The notes under the pieces are model-generated. The model was given only the letters and a program-made list of their open reading frames with translations. It was not told the DNA's origin and ran no database searches. Below are positions 5,571 through 13,838 of a stretch of 16,006 nt of DNA, one piece after another (positions within the stretch are counted from its first letter, which is position 1; every line of letters starts with the position of its first letter). Source of the stretch: DASQEH01 sp038239485 (GTDB lineage Bacteria; Actinomycetota; Actinomycetes; Propionibacteriales; Nocardioidaceae). The stretch spans positions 1-16,006 of the forward strand of contig JBBSET010000066.1 of the NCBI GenBank assembly GCA_038239485.1, given 5' to 3'. A program made the translations under genes and the position numbers.

Positions 5571-8500
5571 CTAGGTTTGGCGAAGCGCCCGCTCAACGCG
5601 CTGCACGGATACCGGCCGTCCGGTTCCCAGCCGTTGCGCCCACAGGCTCACTCTGAGCTCCTCGAGCATCCAACGAACCTCCACGAGCTCGTCACCGGCA
5701 GGGACCCCGGCCGGCAGCGCCTGCACCGCGTGCTGGTAGGACGCCTGCACCCCCGCCATCGAGGCCATCAGCACGCCGTCTCGCCGGGGGTCCTCGGCCA
5801 GCCGGTCGAGCCGCTCACCCATCGCGGCGAAGTAGCGGGGGTAGCTGCGCAGCGCCGTCCGGCCCGCGGCGGCCACGAAGCCGGGATGCAGCAGACCAGC
5901 CCATTGGCTCTTCATGTCCGTCAGCGCCGGCAGCAGCGCGAGCTCTGCCCGTCCGGACAGCCGGCGGTCGATGTCGTAGGCCGCGAGCAGCGCACCGCGG
6001 ACCAGCCCCACGATGTCCGCGACAAGGTCGGGGACACGGCTCGCAGCCGTTTCACGCAGGGTCTGGAACCCGGTCTCGTCCCAAGGCGGGCCCCCCGCGT
6101 CGGCCACCGCGACGTCGAGTGCGGCCGCGAAGCAGTCGTCGAGCAGTGCGCGGACGGTCCCGTCGGGGTTGACCCCGAGGGCGAGCTTTTCGGTGTTGCT
6201 GAGGTTCCTGAGGATGACGGGAGCCGCCGAGGGCACTGCGAGAACGAGCAGCCGCCGGACCCCGAGACGCATCGACGCGGTCTGCTCGGCCGTGGTGCCG
6301 AAGACCCTGATCCCGACCGTCGAGCCTTCGTCGACGAGCGCGGGATACCCCGTCACCTCGTGGCCGGCCCGGGTCTGGGAGTACGTCGTCGGCAGCTCGC
6401 CGACGTCCCACGTCGTCAGTCCGGAACGCTCCAGGTCGGACGCGACCGTCGATATCGCCTGGTCGGCGCTGGAGCGCAGCCGGCGCTTCAGCGTGTCGAG
6501 GTCGCGGCCCCTGCCCAGCTCGTCGCCCGCCGTCGACACCACGCTGAACGACGGGCGCAGATGGGCCGGCACCTTGTCCAGGTCCCATGCGTCGCGCGAG
6601 ACGACTACTCCGGTCGTACGCCTGAGGTAGCGCTCCAGCGCGACGAGCAGCGGCTCCTCCCCCGGCGTGACTGCGGCGAGGAAGGCCTTGGCGACGTTCG
6701 GTGCGGGCACGAAGCTGACCCGCAACGGCTTGGGCAGCGATCGGATCAGTGCCACGACGAGATCGAGGCGCTGGCCAGGCACGGGCCAGGAGAAGTCGTC
6801 TGCCTGCACCTGGTGGAGGGCGGTGACCGGGATCTGGACCGTGACCCCGTCGGACTCCGCGCCAGGGTCGAACTCGTACACCAGCGGCATCTCCGCGCCG
6901 CCCTGATGCCAGACGTCGGGGAACTCGGTCAGGTCCACCGGCTCCGCCGTGTCGTGCAGCGCCTTCTCCAAGGTGAGCGTCAGCAGGTCGGGATCGTTGC
7001 TTCGTACCTGCTTCCACCAGCTGTCGAAATGGGCCGTCGACACGACATCCGGTCCGACCCGCTCGTCGTAGAAGTCGAACAGCGTCTCGTCGTCGACGAC
7101 GATGCCGCGCCGGCGGGCGCGGTGCTCCAGCTCCTCGGCCTCGGCCAGGGTTGCCTGGTTGGCCTCGAAGAACCGGTGCTGCGTCTGCCACTCCCCCTGC
7201 ACCAGCGCATGCCGGATGAACAGGTCGCGCGAGGTGGCGGCGTCGATCCGCCCGTAGTTCACCTTGCGGTCGGACACGATCGGCACGCCGTACAGCGTGA
7301 CCTTCTCCAGCGCCGCCACCGAGCCGCGCTTCTTCTCCCAGTGCGGCTCACTGTAGGAGCGCTTGACCAGATGAGCGGCGATCGACTCCGCCCACTCGGG
7401 GTCGATGCTCGCGTTGACCCGCCCCCAGAGCCGGCTGGTCTCGACCAGCTCGGCCGACATCACGTACGGTGGCTGCCTCTTGGCCAGCGCCGAGCCTGGG
7501 AAGATGGCGAACCGGGTGCCGCGCGCACCGAGATAGTCGCGCTTCTCGACGTCCTTCATCCCGACGTGGGAGAGCAGCCCGGCGAGCAGGGACCGGTGGA
7601 TCGCCTCGGCCGACGCCGGCGTGGAGCTCAGCGAGAGGCCGAGCTGCTTGCAGACCTCGCGAAGCTGGGTGGTGAGATCCTGCCACTCGCGGATCCGGAG
7701 GTAGTTGAGGTAGTCGGTCCGGCACAGCCGCCTGAACGCGCTGGACGACAGCTCCTTCTGCTGCTCCTTGACGAAGGCCCAGAGGTTGAGGATCCCGGCG
7801 AAGTCCGATGTCTGGTCGGCGAAGCGGCGATGCTTGGCGTCGGCGAGCTCCTGGCTGTCGGCCGGGCGCTCCCGCGGATCCTGGATCGACAGCGCGGCCA
7901 CCACCGCGATGACCTCGCGCAGGCACCCGTTGCGGGCGGCCTCGACCACCATCCGCCCGAGGCGGGGGTCCACCGGCAGCTCCGCCAGCTGCCTGCCGAC
8001 AGGGGTCAGGTACTGCTTCGGTGCTCGGCCCGACGTCGTCGCCTCGGCCCCGGGCGACCCTCTGCCAGGCCCGCTGTGCCGGCGGCGCCGACTCGACCGC
8101 GGCGCTGTGGTGGTGATCGCGCCGATCTCCTCCAGCAGCTGGATGCCTGCCTGCACGCTGCGGGTGTCAGGCGGCTCCATGAACGGGAAGCGGGCGATGT
8201 CGCCGAGCCCCAACGCCGTCATCTGCAAGATCACCGACGCGAGGTTGGTCCGCAGGATCTCCGGGTCGGTGAACTCCGGGCGGGCGTCGAAGTCCTCCTC
8301 GGCGTACAGCCGGATGCAGATCCCGTCGGAGAGGCGCCCGCAGCGGCCCTTGCGCTGGTTGGCGCTCGCCTGCGAGATGGGCTCGATCGGCAGCCGCTGC
8401 ACCTTCGTCCGTGCGCTGAACCTAGAGATCCGGGCCAGCCCCGTGTCGACGACGTACCGGATCCCGGGAACCGTCAGCGACGTCTCCGCGACATTCGTCG

Positions 8501-9347
8501 CCAGGACGACCCGACGGCCGCTGTGCGCGGCGAACACCCGGTGCTGCTCGGCCGACGACAGCCGTGCATACAGCGGCAGCACCTCGAAGGTGTCGGTGAC
8601 CCGCGCCGGCCGCAGCCTGCGCAGCGCGTCGGCGGCGTCGCGGATCTCCCGCTCCCCGGACAGGAACACCAAGACGTCGCCGGGCCCGGCCGCGATCAGC
8701 TCGCGGACCGCGTCACAGATGCCCTGGGTCTGGTCGTCGACGAGCTCCCGGTAGCGGACCTCGACCGGGTACATCCGTCCCGACACCTCGATCACCGGCG
8801 CATCGCCGAAGTGCGCCGAGAAGCGCCCCGGGTCGATGGTCGCCGACGTGATGATGAGCTTGAGGTCGGGGCGTCGCGGCAGCAGCTGCTTGAGATACCC
8901 CAGGATGAAGTCGATGTTGAGGCTCCGCTCGTGTGCCTCGTCGACGATGATCGTGTCGTAGCGGCGCAGGTCGCGGTCGCGCTGGATCTCTGCCAGGAGG
9001 ATCCCGTCGGTCATCACCTTGACCGCGGTCTGGTCACTCGACCGGTCGGTGAACCTGACCTTGTAGCCGACGACCTGGCCGAGCTCGGTGCCCAGTTCCT
9101 CGGCGATCCGTTCGGCCACGGTCCGCGCGGCGATACGCCGCGGCTGGGTGTGCCCGATCACCGAGGGCGACTGCCCCCGTCCGAGCTCGAGACAGATCTT
9201 GGGCAGCTGCGTGGTCTTGCCGCTACCGGTCTCGCCCGCCACGATGACGACCTGGTGGTCCCTGATGGCCGCCGCGATGTCGTGGCGCCGCAGCGTGACC
9301 GGAAGCTGCTCGGGGTAGCTGATCGGCAGCGACAGTGTCGAGGTCAT
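5571..9347 (-). CDS. hrpA: ATP-dependent RNA helicase HrpA (DEAH box)
   Basis: This 1258-aa protein is full length for bacterial HrpA. Superfamily 2 DEAH motifs appear in order: motif I GETGSGKTT (38-46), Ia TQPRR (67-71), II DEAH (136-139), III SAT (168-170), V TNVAETSLTV (284-293) and VI QRKGRCGR (331-338). The helicase-associated winged-helix/ratchet region follows (about 345-600, with PVDPRLGRM at 458), then an OB-fold region and the long C-terminal DUF3418 part. The family unwinds RNA or ribonucleoprotein; E. coli HrpA is linked to mRNA processing and to rescue of collided ribosomes. An Arg/Gly/Ser-rich insert at 414-444 interrupts the region after motif VI. The ATG at 9347 has only a weak ribosome binding site. 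The gene starts 41 bp after the antiporter stop on the same strand, so co-transcription is possible. All catalytic motifs are intact. Confidence 0.96.
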   Translation of the reverse strand: MTSTLSLPISYPEQLPVTLRRHDIAAAIRDHQVVIVAGETGSGKTTQLPKICLELGRGQSPSVIGHTQPRRIAARTVAERIAEELGTELGQVVGYKVRFTDRSSDQTAVKVMTDGILLAEIQRDRDLRRYDTIIVDEAHERSLNIDFILGYLKQLLPRRPDLKLIITSATIDPGRFSAHFGDAPVIEVSGRMYPVEVRYRELVDDQTQGICDAVRELIAAGPGDVLVFLSGEREIRDAADALRRLRPARVTDTFEVLPLYARLSSAEQHRVFAAHSGRRVVLATNVAETSLTVPGIRYVVDTGLARISRFSARTKVQRLPIEPISQASANQRKGRCGRLSDGICIRLYAEEDFDARPEFTDPEILRTNLASVILQMTALGLGDIARFPFMEPPDTRSVQAGIQLLEEIGAITTTAPRSSRRRRHSGPGRGSPGAEATTSGRAPKQYLTPVGRQLAELPVDPRLGRMVVEAARNGCLREVIAVVAALSIQDPRERPADSQELADAKHRRFADQTSDFAGILNLWAFVKEQQKELSSSAFRRLCRTDYLNYLRIREWQDLTTQLREVCKQLGLSLSSTPASAEAIHRSLLAGLLSHVGMKDVEKRDYLGARGTRFAIFPGSALAKRQPPYVMSAELVETSRLWGRVNASIDPEWAESIAAHLVKRSYSEPHWEKKRGSVAALEKVTLYGVPIVSDRKVNYGRIDAATSRDLFIRHALVQGEWQTQHRFFEANQATLAEAEELEHRARRRGIVVDDETLFDFYDERVGPDVVSTAHFDSWWKQVRSNDPDLLTLTLEKALHDTAEPVDLTEFPDVWHQGGAEMPLVYEFDPGAESDGVTVQIPVTALHQVQADDFSWPVPGQRLDLVVALIRSLPKPLRVSFVPAPNVAKAFLAAVTPGEEPLLVALERYLRRTTGVVVSRDAWDLDKVPAHLRPSFSVVSTAGDELGRGRDLDTLKRRLRSSADQAISTVASDLERSGLTTWDVGELPTTYSQTRAGHEVTGYPALVDEGSTVGIRVFGTTAEQTASMRLGVRRLLVLAVPSAAPVILRNLSNTEKLALGVNPDGTVRALLDDCFAAALDVAVADAGGPPWDETGFQTLRETAASRVPDLVADIVGLVRGALLAAYDIDRRLSGRAELALLPALTDMKSQWAGLLHPGFVAAAGRTALRSYPRYFAAMGERLDRLAEDPRRDGVLMASMAGVQASYQHAVQALPAGVPAGDELVEVRWMLEELRVSLWAQRLGTGRPVSVQRVERALRQT

Positions 9348-9359
9348 AGCCAGCCAAGT

Positions 9360-9392
9360 CTAGGGAGCGGGCCGACCGGGCAGCGCACCTAG
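9360..9392 (-). terminator. Possible hairpin at the end of the antiporter gene
   Basis: CTAGG and CCTAG arms (9360-9364 and 9388-9392) with a GC-rich imperfect interior can fold into a stem-loop that overlaps the antiporter stop codon and lies just before the hrpA start. No U-rich tail follows, so it may be a weak terminator, an mRNA-stabilising structure, or chance in GC-rich DNA. Confidence 0.3.
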
Positions 9393-11251
9393 CCGAGCAC
9401 CTCGTGCACGTAGCACCACTGCCAGGCCTCGCCGGTCTCGATGCTCCGCATCACCGGGTGCTCGGCCTCGTGGGCGTGGGCTGCGGCATGTTTGCCGACC
9501 GACGAGTCGCAGCACCCGACGTGGCCACAGGTCATGCACATCCGCAGATGCACCCATTGCAGGTCCTGCTCCAGGCAGGCTCCGCACCCGTCGGGTGTGT
9601 CGGGCGACGGCGGCGGCCCGAGCTCGTCCATGTGCTCGCATCCTTTGTGCACCCCGGGCGACAGCAGGTCACTGTCGCGCGTCTCGCTGCTCCACGACTC
9701 GGCCAGGTCCAGGACCGTCTCCTCGATGTCGATCGAGGAGATCACACGCCTCATCACCTCGTCGGGGATGTATCCGGAGTCGCGCAGCCGGATCAGCTCC
9801 TGGCGCTCGGCGGAGATCATCTCGATCCGGAGCCGGCCGTATGCCTGGCTGGGTGTCTCGTCGCCGCCGCCGAGTCGCTCCCACATCGCGTCGGACCGCT
9901 CACTGCTTCGCCGGCGGAGCCGGTCGACGACCTCGCTGCTGTCGGTGTCGGTGATCAGGGAGTCCAGCCGCGCCAGTCCTGCTGCGGCGGCGCGCTGCTG
10001 GACGCTCGCCGCCTGGAGTGCGTCCTCGGCCGGGTCCGGGCCTGTCACGCCGAGGTGTCGGAGTACCCACGGCAGTGTCGAGCCCTGCACCAGCAAGGTC
10101 GCTCCGACCACGACCAGTGCGATCAGGATCAGCACCTCGCGGTTCCGGGTGTGCACAGGCAACACGAACGCGGCCGCCAGCGTCACCACCCCGCGCATAC
10201 CGGCCCAGGAGATCGCGGCCGGGCTGGTCCATGACGGCACCGGGTCCGTGTCCCTGATGGCCGGAATGAGCCGCGGCAGGTACGTCGCCGGGAAGACCCA
10301 TAGCGGCCGGACGAGCATCACGGTCAGTGTCACCGCCAGACAGGCGGTAAGGATCGTGCTCCAGCCCAGGTTGCTGTGGCTGGCCGAGCTGACGATCTGG
10401 CGTACCTGCAGCCCGATCAGCAGGAACACGGTGTTCTCGAGCAGGAAGTCGACGGTCGTCCAGGTGGTGCGTTCGAAAATCCGGGACGACGCCGACTGGA
10501 CGAGGTGCGACTTGTGGCCGAGCAGCAGGCCGGTGAACACCACGGCCAGCACGCCGGAGAAGTGGAACTGCTCCGCCAGCAGGTACGAGATGAAAGGCGT
10601 CATCATCGAGACGGCGGTGTTGGTCGTCTCGTCTTCGATGTGGTACCTGACGCGACCGGTGACGTACGCGACGAGGATCCCCACCGCCACACCGCCGACG
10701 GCCGTCTCCACGAAGTCGTACCCGATCTGGAGCGCCGACACCGAGCCGCTCAGGGCGGCGATCGCTGTCCGCAGCGAGACCAGGGCGGTGGCGTCGTTGA
10801 CCAGGCTCTCGCCTTGCAGGATGGTGACCATCCGGCGCGGCATCCCGACCCGGCGGGCGATGGCGGTGGCGGCCACCGCGTCCGGGGGGGCCACCACGGC
10901 ACCGAGCGCGAAGGCTGCCGCGAGCGGGACCGGTAGCAGCCACCAGACGACCAGGCCGACGATGACGGTGTTGGCGATCACCAGGCCGACCGACAAGAAG
11001 GCGATCGGGCGGATGTTGCGCTTGAAGTCGAGCAAGGATGTGTTCAGCGCTGCCGAGTACAGCAGCGGTGGAAGGAAGCCGACCAGAACGATCTCGGGCT
11101 TCAGGTGGACGGTCGGGACGCCCGGGAGGTAGGAGGCGACGAGGCCCACGACGACCAGGACCAGCGGAGCCGGGAACACGAACCGGCGCGAGACCGCGCT
11201 GACCAGCGTGACCACGGCCACCAATGCGACGATCCCGGCGGCGACATGCAC
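9389..11251 (-). CDS. CPA1-family Na+/H+ antiporter with C-terminal UBP-type zinc finger
   Basis: This 620-aa protein has two parts. Residues 1-400 are a CPA1 (NhaP-like) cation:proton antiporter of about 12 helices. VAPPDAVAATAIAR (120-133) and LQGESLVNDATALV (145-158) carry the conserved transport-site N152-D153. A further hallmark is WAGMRGVVTLAAA (349-361). Residues 400-530 are a helical cytoplasmic linker. Residues 535-620 form a UBP-type zinc finger: C538/H540, the pair C556/C559, CMTCGHVGCC (572-581), then H588, H592, H594 and H598, ending in ETGEAWQWCYVHEVLG. This finger binds ubiquitin C-termini in eukaryotes; in bacteria its partner is unknown. The GTG start at 11251 leaves the first helix at the very N-terminus; the ribosome binding site is weak. 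It is divergent from the AI-2E gene and upstream of hrpA. A Na+ or K+ preference cannot be told. Confidence 0.9.
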   Translation of the reverse strand: MHVAAGIVALVAVVTLVSAVSRRFVFPAPLVLVVVGLVASYLPGVPTVHLKPEIVLVGFLPPLLYSAALNTSLLDFKRNIRPIAFLSVGLVIANTVIVGLVVWWLLPVPLAAAFALGAVVAPPDAVAATAIARRVGMPRRMVTILQGESLVNDATALVSLRTAIAALSGSVSALQIGYDFVETAVGGVAVGILVAYVTGRVRYHIEDETTNTAVSMMTPFISYLLAEQFHFSGVLAVVFTGLLLGHKSHLVQSASSRIFERTTWTTVDFLLENTVFLLIGLQVRQIVSSASHSNLGWSTILTACLAVTLTVMLVRPLWVFPATYLPRLIPAIRDTDPVPSWTSPAAISWAGMRGVVTLAAAFVLPVHTRNREVLILIALVVVGATLLVQGSTLPWVLRHLGVTGPDPAEDALQAASVQQRAAAAGLARLDSLITDTDSSEVVDRLRRRSSERSDAMWERLGGGDETPSQAYGRLRIEMISAERQELIRLRDSGYIPDEVMRRVISSIDIEETVLDLAESWSSETRDSDLLSPGVHKGCEHMDELGPPPSPDTPDGCGACLEQDLQWVHLRMCMTCGHVGCCDSSVGKHAAAHAHEAEHPVMRSIETGEAWQWCYVHEVLG

Positions 11252-11353
11252 GGCCTCAGTGTCCCAGGCTGCTCAAGCTCTTCGGCGCAGCTCGCATGAT
11301 CAGTACCGACGGCCGCTGGCGCCGGACCCTGTTGTAGCAGTCACCGATGATCT

Positions 11354-11363
11354 GGTGTACACC
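11354..11363. promoter_or_regulatory. Short palindrome in the antiporter / AI-2E divergent intergenic region
   Basis: GGTGTACACC is a perfect 10-bp palindrome in the 168-bp gap between the two divergent genes. A TACAAC box (minus strand, about 11334-11339) might be a -10 element for the antiporter. I found no convincing -35 partner on either strand. The palindrome is short enough to be chance. Confidence 0.25.
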
Positions 11364-11419
11364 TCGACCACCCGCCTCCCGATGTTGCAAGCGCATTTGG
11401 GGTAGGACAGGATGCGCCC

Positions 11420-12664
11420 ATGACGACCGAGGGGGGCGACGACTCTAGGCCGGGCCCGACCGGCGGCGTCCCGGCCGAGACGTATGGTCCGGTCACAGCC
11501 AGCAACTTCGTCACGCCGGGGGTCCGGATCGCGTCGGAGTGGACTTGGCGGCTCGGTGTCGTCGCGATCGGCATCTACCTGGTCAGCCGAGTGTTCGCCA
11601 GGTTCTCGGGGATCCTGATCCCGGTGATGGTGGCACTGCTGCTGGCTGCTCTGCTCCAGCCGCTCGTCGAGCGTCTCGCCACGGTCACTCATCGCGGAGT
11701 CGCCTCGATCACCGTCTTGCTGGGAGCCTTGCTCCTGGTGCTGGCGATGTTCGCCCTGGTCGGGCAGCAGACCATCAGCGGCTACCCCGACCTCCGCAAC
11801 CAGGCGGTCGACGGCCTCGACAAGGTCCAGCTCTGGCTGTCGACCGGACCGTTGAACCTGTCGGCGGCGAAGCTCAGCGACTACGTCAACCAGATCGGCG
11901 ACACCCTCTCCAACAACAAGGGCACCATCGTCTCGGGAGCTGTGGGCGTGGCGTCGACAGCCACGCACCTGACCGAGGGCTTCTTCATCACGATGTTCTC
12001 GACCTTCTTCTTCCTGGCATCAGGTCAGCGGATCTGGGCCTGGCTGCTGGGGCTGCTGCCCCGGGCCGCTCGGGTACCCATGGACGACGCCGGACGCTCC
12101 GGCTGGGTCACGCTGAGCCACTACGTGCGGGCCACCCTCATCGTTGCTCTCGTGGACGGTATCGGGATCGGGGTCGGCGCGTTCGTTCTCGGTGTGCCGC
12201 TGACAGTGCCGCTTGGCGTCATCGTGTTCCTCGGAGCCTTCATCCCGGTCGTGGGTGCCACCCTCACCGGGATATTGGCCGTTCTCGTGGCCCTCGTCGC
12301 GAACGGCCCCGTGATCGCCCTGGCCGTCCTGGGCGTGGTCCTGCTGGTGAACCAGCTCGAGGCGCACGTGATGCAGCCGTTCCTGCTGGGCCGGGCCGTC
12401 TCTGTCCATCCACTGGCGGTCATCTTGGCCATCGCCACTGGCGCTGAGCTGGCCGGCATCGTCGGGGCACTGTTCGCCGTTCCTACGGTCGCCGTCGCCA
12501 ACACGATGATCAGCTCGCTGGTCGGGCGTGGGGCCGGTGACCCGGGCACCGACATCGACTCCGACGATGCCCCGCTGTCGCCGGACGCTCCGGAACCCAC
12601 CGAGGTCGACGATCCCTCGGACATCACTCATGGAGAGGACCAGCAAGACCCGACTCTTGCGTAG
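11420..12664 (+). CDS. AI-2E (PerM)-family membrane transporter
   Basis: This 414-aa protein fits the AI-2E/PerM transporter family. Residues 1-40 are a hydrophilic N-terminus. Paired helices follow at about 42-60 and 64-80, then a helix at 92-114, a soluble region (115-170), and a cluster of C-terminal helices up to about 365. Family-like segments are SGILIPVMVALLLAALLQPL near 63, FLGAFIPVVGATLTGILAVL near 274 and NQLEAHVMQPFLLGRAVSVH near 313, with the conserved P-x-x-x-G-R-x-V-x-x-H-P pattern. The tail (370-414) is strongly acidic and disordered in appearance. Despite the family name, members include transporters of other solutes and Na+/H+ antiporters, so the substrate is open. The ATG at 11420 has AGGA seven bases upstream. 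The gene is convergent with the amidohydrolase, with 17 bp between stop codons. Confidence 0.87.
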   Translation: MTTEGGDDSRPGPTGGVPAETYGPVTASNFVTPGVRIASEWTWRLGVVAIGIYLVSRVFARFSGILIPVMVALLLAALLQPLVERLATVTHRGVASITVLLGALLLVLAMFALVGQQTISGYPDLRNQAVDGLDKVQLWLSTGPLNLSAAKLSDYVNQIGDTLSNNKGTIVSGAVGVASTATHLTEGFFITMFSTFFFLASGQRIWAWLLGLLPRAARVPMDDAGRSGWVTLSHYVRATLIVALVDGIGIGVGAFVLGVPLTVPLGVIVFLGAFIPVVGATLTGILAVLVALVANGPVIALAVLGVVLLVNQLEAHVMQPFLLGRAVSVHPLAVILAIATGAELAGIVGALFAVPTVAVANTMISSLVGRGAGDPGTDIDSDDAPLSPDAPEPTEVDDPSDITHGEDQQDPTLA

Positions 12665-12681
12665 CCGCCGCTGCGACCGGG

Positions 12682-13818
12682 TCAACCGGTGGTCAGGCCG
12701 TACACCCGCCGGGCATTCTGAGCCCCGATCAGCTCCCCGATGTGCCGGGCATCGGTCTCCCCCATCTCGCCGTCGCTGACCTGCTGCTCCAGCACCTCGG
12801 AGAGGCCGCGGCGGAAGAGGACAGCGCCCAGCAGGTACAGCTCGGCGAGCCCGAACGCGTCCGACGAGTACAGCATCTTCGCGAACGGCACCAGCTCCAG
12901 CGACTCGGAGATGACCGCACGCGAGAGCGAGCCGGTGTTGTGGACAGCCAGGCCGACATCCATGAAGACATGGTCGAACACTTGGGCGAGGTAGCTCGCG
13001 TGCCGGTGGAACGGGTAGTTGTGCAGCAGCATGACCGGCACCGCGCGCTCCTGGGTCGCGCGGAGGAACCCGGTCAGCAGCAGTGGGTCACAGCTGCGCA
13101 GGTCGACGTCGCTGTCGCCGTACCCCACGTGGAACTGCAGCGGCAGCCCCTGCTCGACCGCCGTCCAGGCCAGGTACCCGTTGACGACCGGGTCCGCCAG
13201 CCTGATCCGGCCATCGGCCGCTGGCTCGGCCCGGCCGAGCGCGGCCACGAGCTGGTCGTCGGTCGGCTTCGTGGAGGGGAGCTCGAGCCCGACGCGGTAC
13301 GCCGCGATGCTCTTGGCGCCGACAGCGGGCGATGCCTCCAGCGCTGCCAGTAGTCGCTGCGGGAATTCGCCCGCCTCGGTCCCGCTGGCGAGCAGCGCCT
13401 CGGCCAGCGCCTCCAGTCGGACCACCTCGTGGCTTGAGCCGACGCAGAGGTCCGCCAGCTCGGCGGCGGACGTGATCGGCTCGGGCACATAACCGGTGTC
13501 GACCACGAAGTCGCTGACCCCGGCCGCCGTGACCAGCCGGCGGTTGACCTCGTCGCTGCCCAGCTCGATGCGCCGCGCGACATAGTCCTCAGGGGCGGCC
13601 AGCGGCTCGAGGTCGAGGATCGGGGCACACCACCGGCGCACCGCGAGCCCTAGCATCGAGTCGAAGTACGTCGTCCCCAGCGGCCCCGGCGCGACCCCCT
13701 CGTTGAGCAGCGACTCGAACGCCGCTCGGTCGAGGTCGCGACGAACCAGGCCGTGGCAGTGGTGGTCGACCAGGTGCCCGGTCACGAAGCGAGGGGGTAG
13801 CGAGCCCGACCTGCTCAT
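12682..13818 (-). CDS. Amidohydrolase-2 family protein, FluG/NodGS N-terminal type
   Basis: This 378-aa TIM-barrel metal-dependent hydrolase belongs to the amidohydrolase-2 group. Candidate metal and active-site residues are H20 and H22 in VDHHCHG, K169 in GAKSIAAYR, H230 in QFHVGYGD, H266, H271 and H273 in LLHNYPFHRH, and D320 in LYSSDAFG. All are expected family positions and none is missing. Members hydrolyse amide or C-N bonds, or decarboxylate. The same domain forms the N-terminal half of FluG/NodGS proteins, whose C-terminal half is a glutamine synthetase. A GS-family gene lies just across the permease here, so both probably act on one amine or amide. The ATG at 13818 has no good Shine-Dalgarno sequence; it overlaps the stop of a 7-codon micro-ORF, suggesting translational coupling to the permease 16 nt upstream. 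The substrate is not readable from the sequence. Confidence 0.85.
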   Translation of the reverse strand: MSRSGSLPPRFVTGHLVDHHCHGLVRRDLDRAAFESLLNEGVAPGPLGTTYFDSMLGLAVRRWCAPILDLEPLAAPEDYVARRIELGSDEVNRRLVTAAGVSDFVVDTGYVPEPITSAAELADLCVGSSHEVVRLEALAEALLASGTEAGEFPQRLLAALEASPAVGAKSIAAYRVGLELPSTKPTDDQLVAALGRAEPAADGRIRLADPVVNGYLAWTAVEQGLPLQFHVGYGDSDVDLRSCDPLLLTGFLRATQERAVPVMLLHNYPFHRHASYLAQVFDHVFMDVGLAVHNTGSLSRAVISESLELVPFAKMLYSSDAFGLAELYLLGAVLFRRGLSEVLEQQVSDGEMGETDARHIGELIGAQNARRVYGLTTG

Positions 13819-13838
13819 CGGACGGCGGCGCTGCTCAT
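13815..13838 (-). other. 7-codon micro-ORF linking permease and amidohydrolase by two ATGA overlaps
   Basis: On the minus strand the permease stop TGA overlaps an ATG (ATGA at 13838-13835). That ATG opens the frame MSSAAVR, whose TGA in turn overlaps the amidohydrolase ATG (ATGA at 13818-13815). The two junctions lie within a 10-bp direct repeat, CGATGAGCAG, with a 20-bp period. This may relay ribosomes from permease to amidohydrolase by termination-reinitiation. Expression of the peptide is unproven. Confidence 0.4.

Noticed and set aside
5577..9392. A plus-strand open frame of 1271 codons lying antisense to hrpA
   Set aside because: Its product is rich in Arg, Gly, Asp, Pro and His with no recognisable fold, the usual mirror of a high-GC gene. 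The opposite strand encodes a complete HrpA with all helicase motifs.
12665..12690. ACCGG-GTCAA-CCGGT inverted repeat at the AI-2E / amidohydrolase convergence as a bidirectional terminator
   Set aside because: The stem is only 5 bp, extends into the amidohydrolase stop region, and has no T-run on either side.
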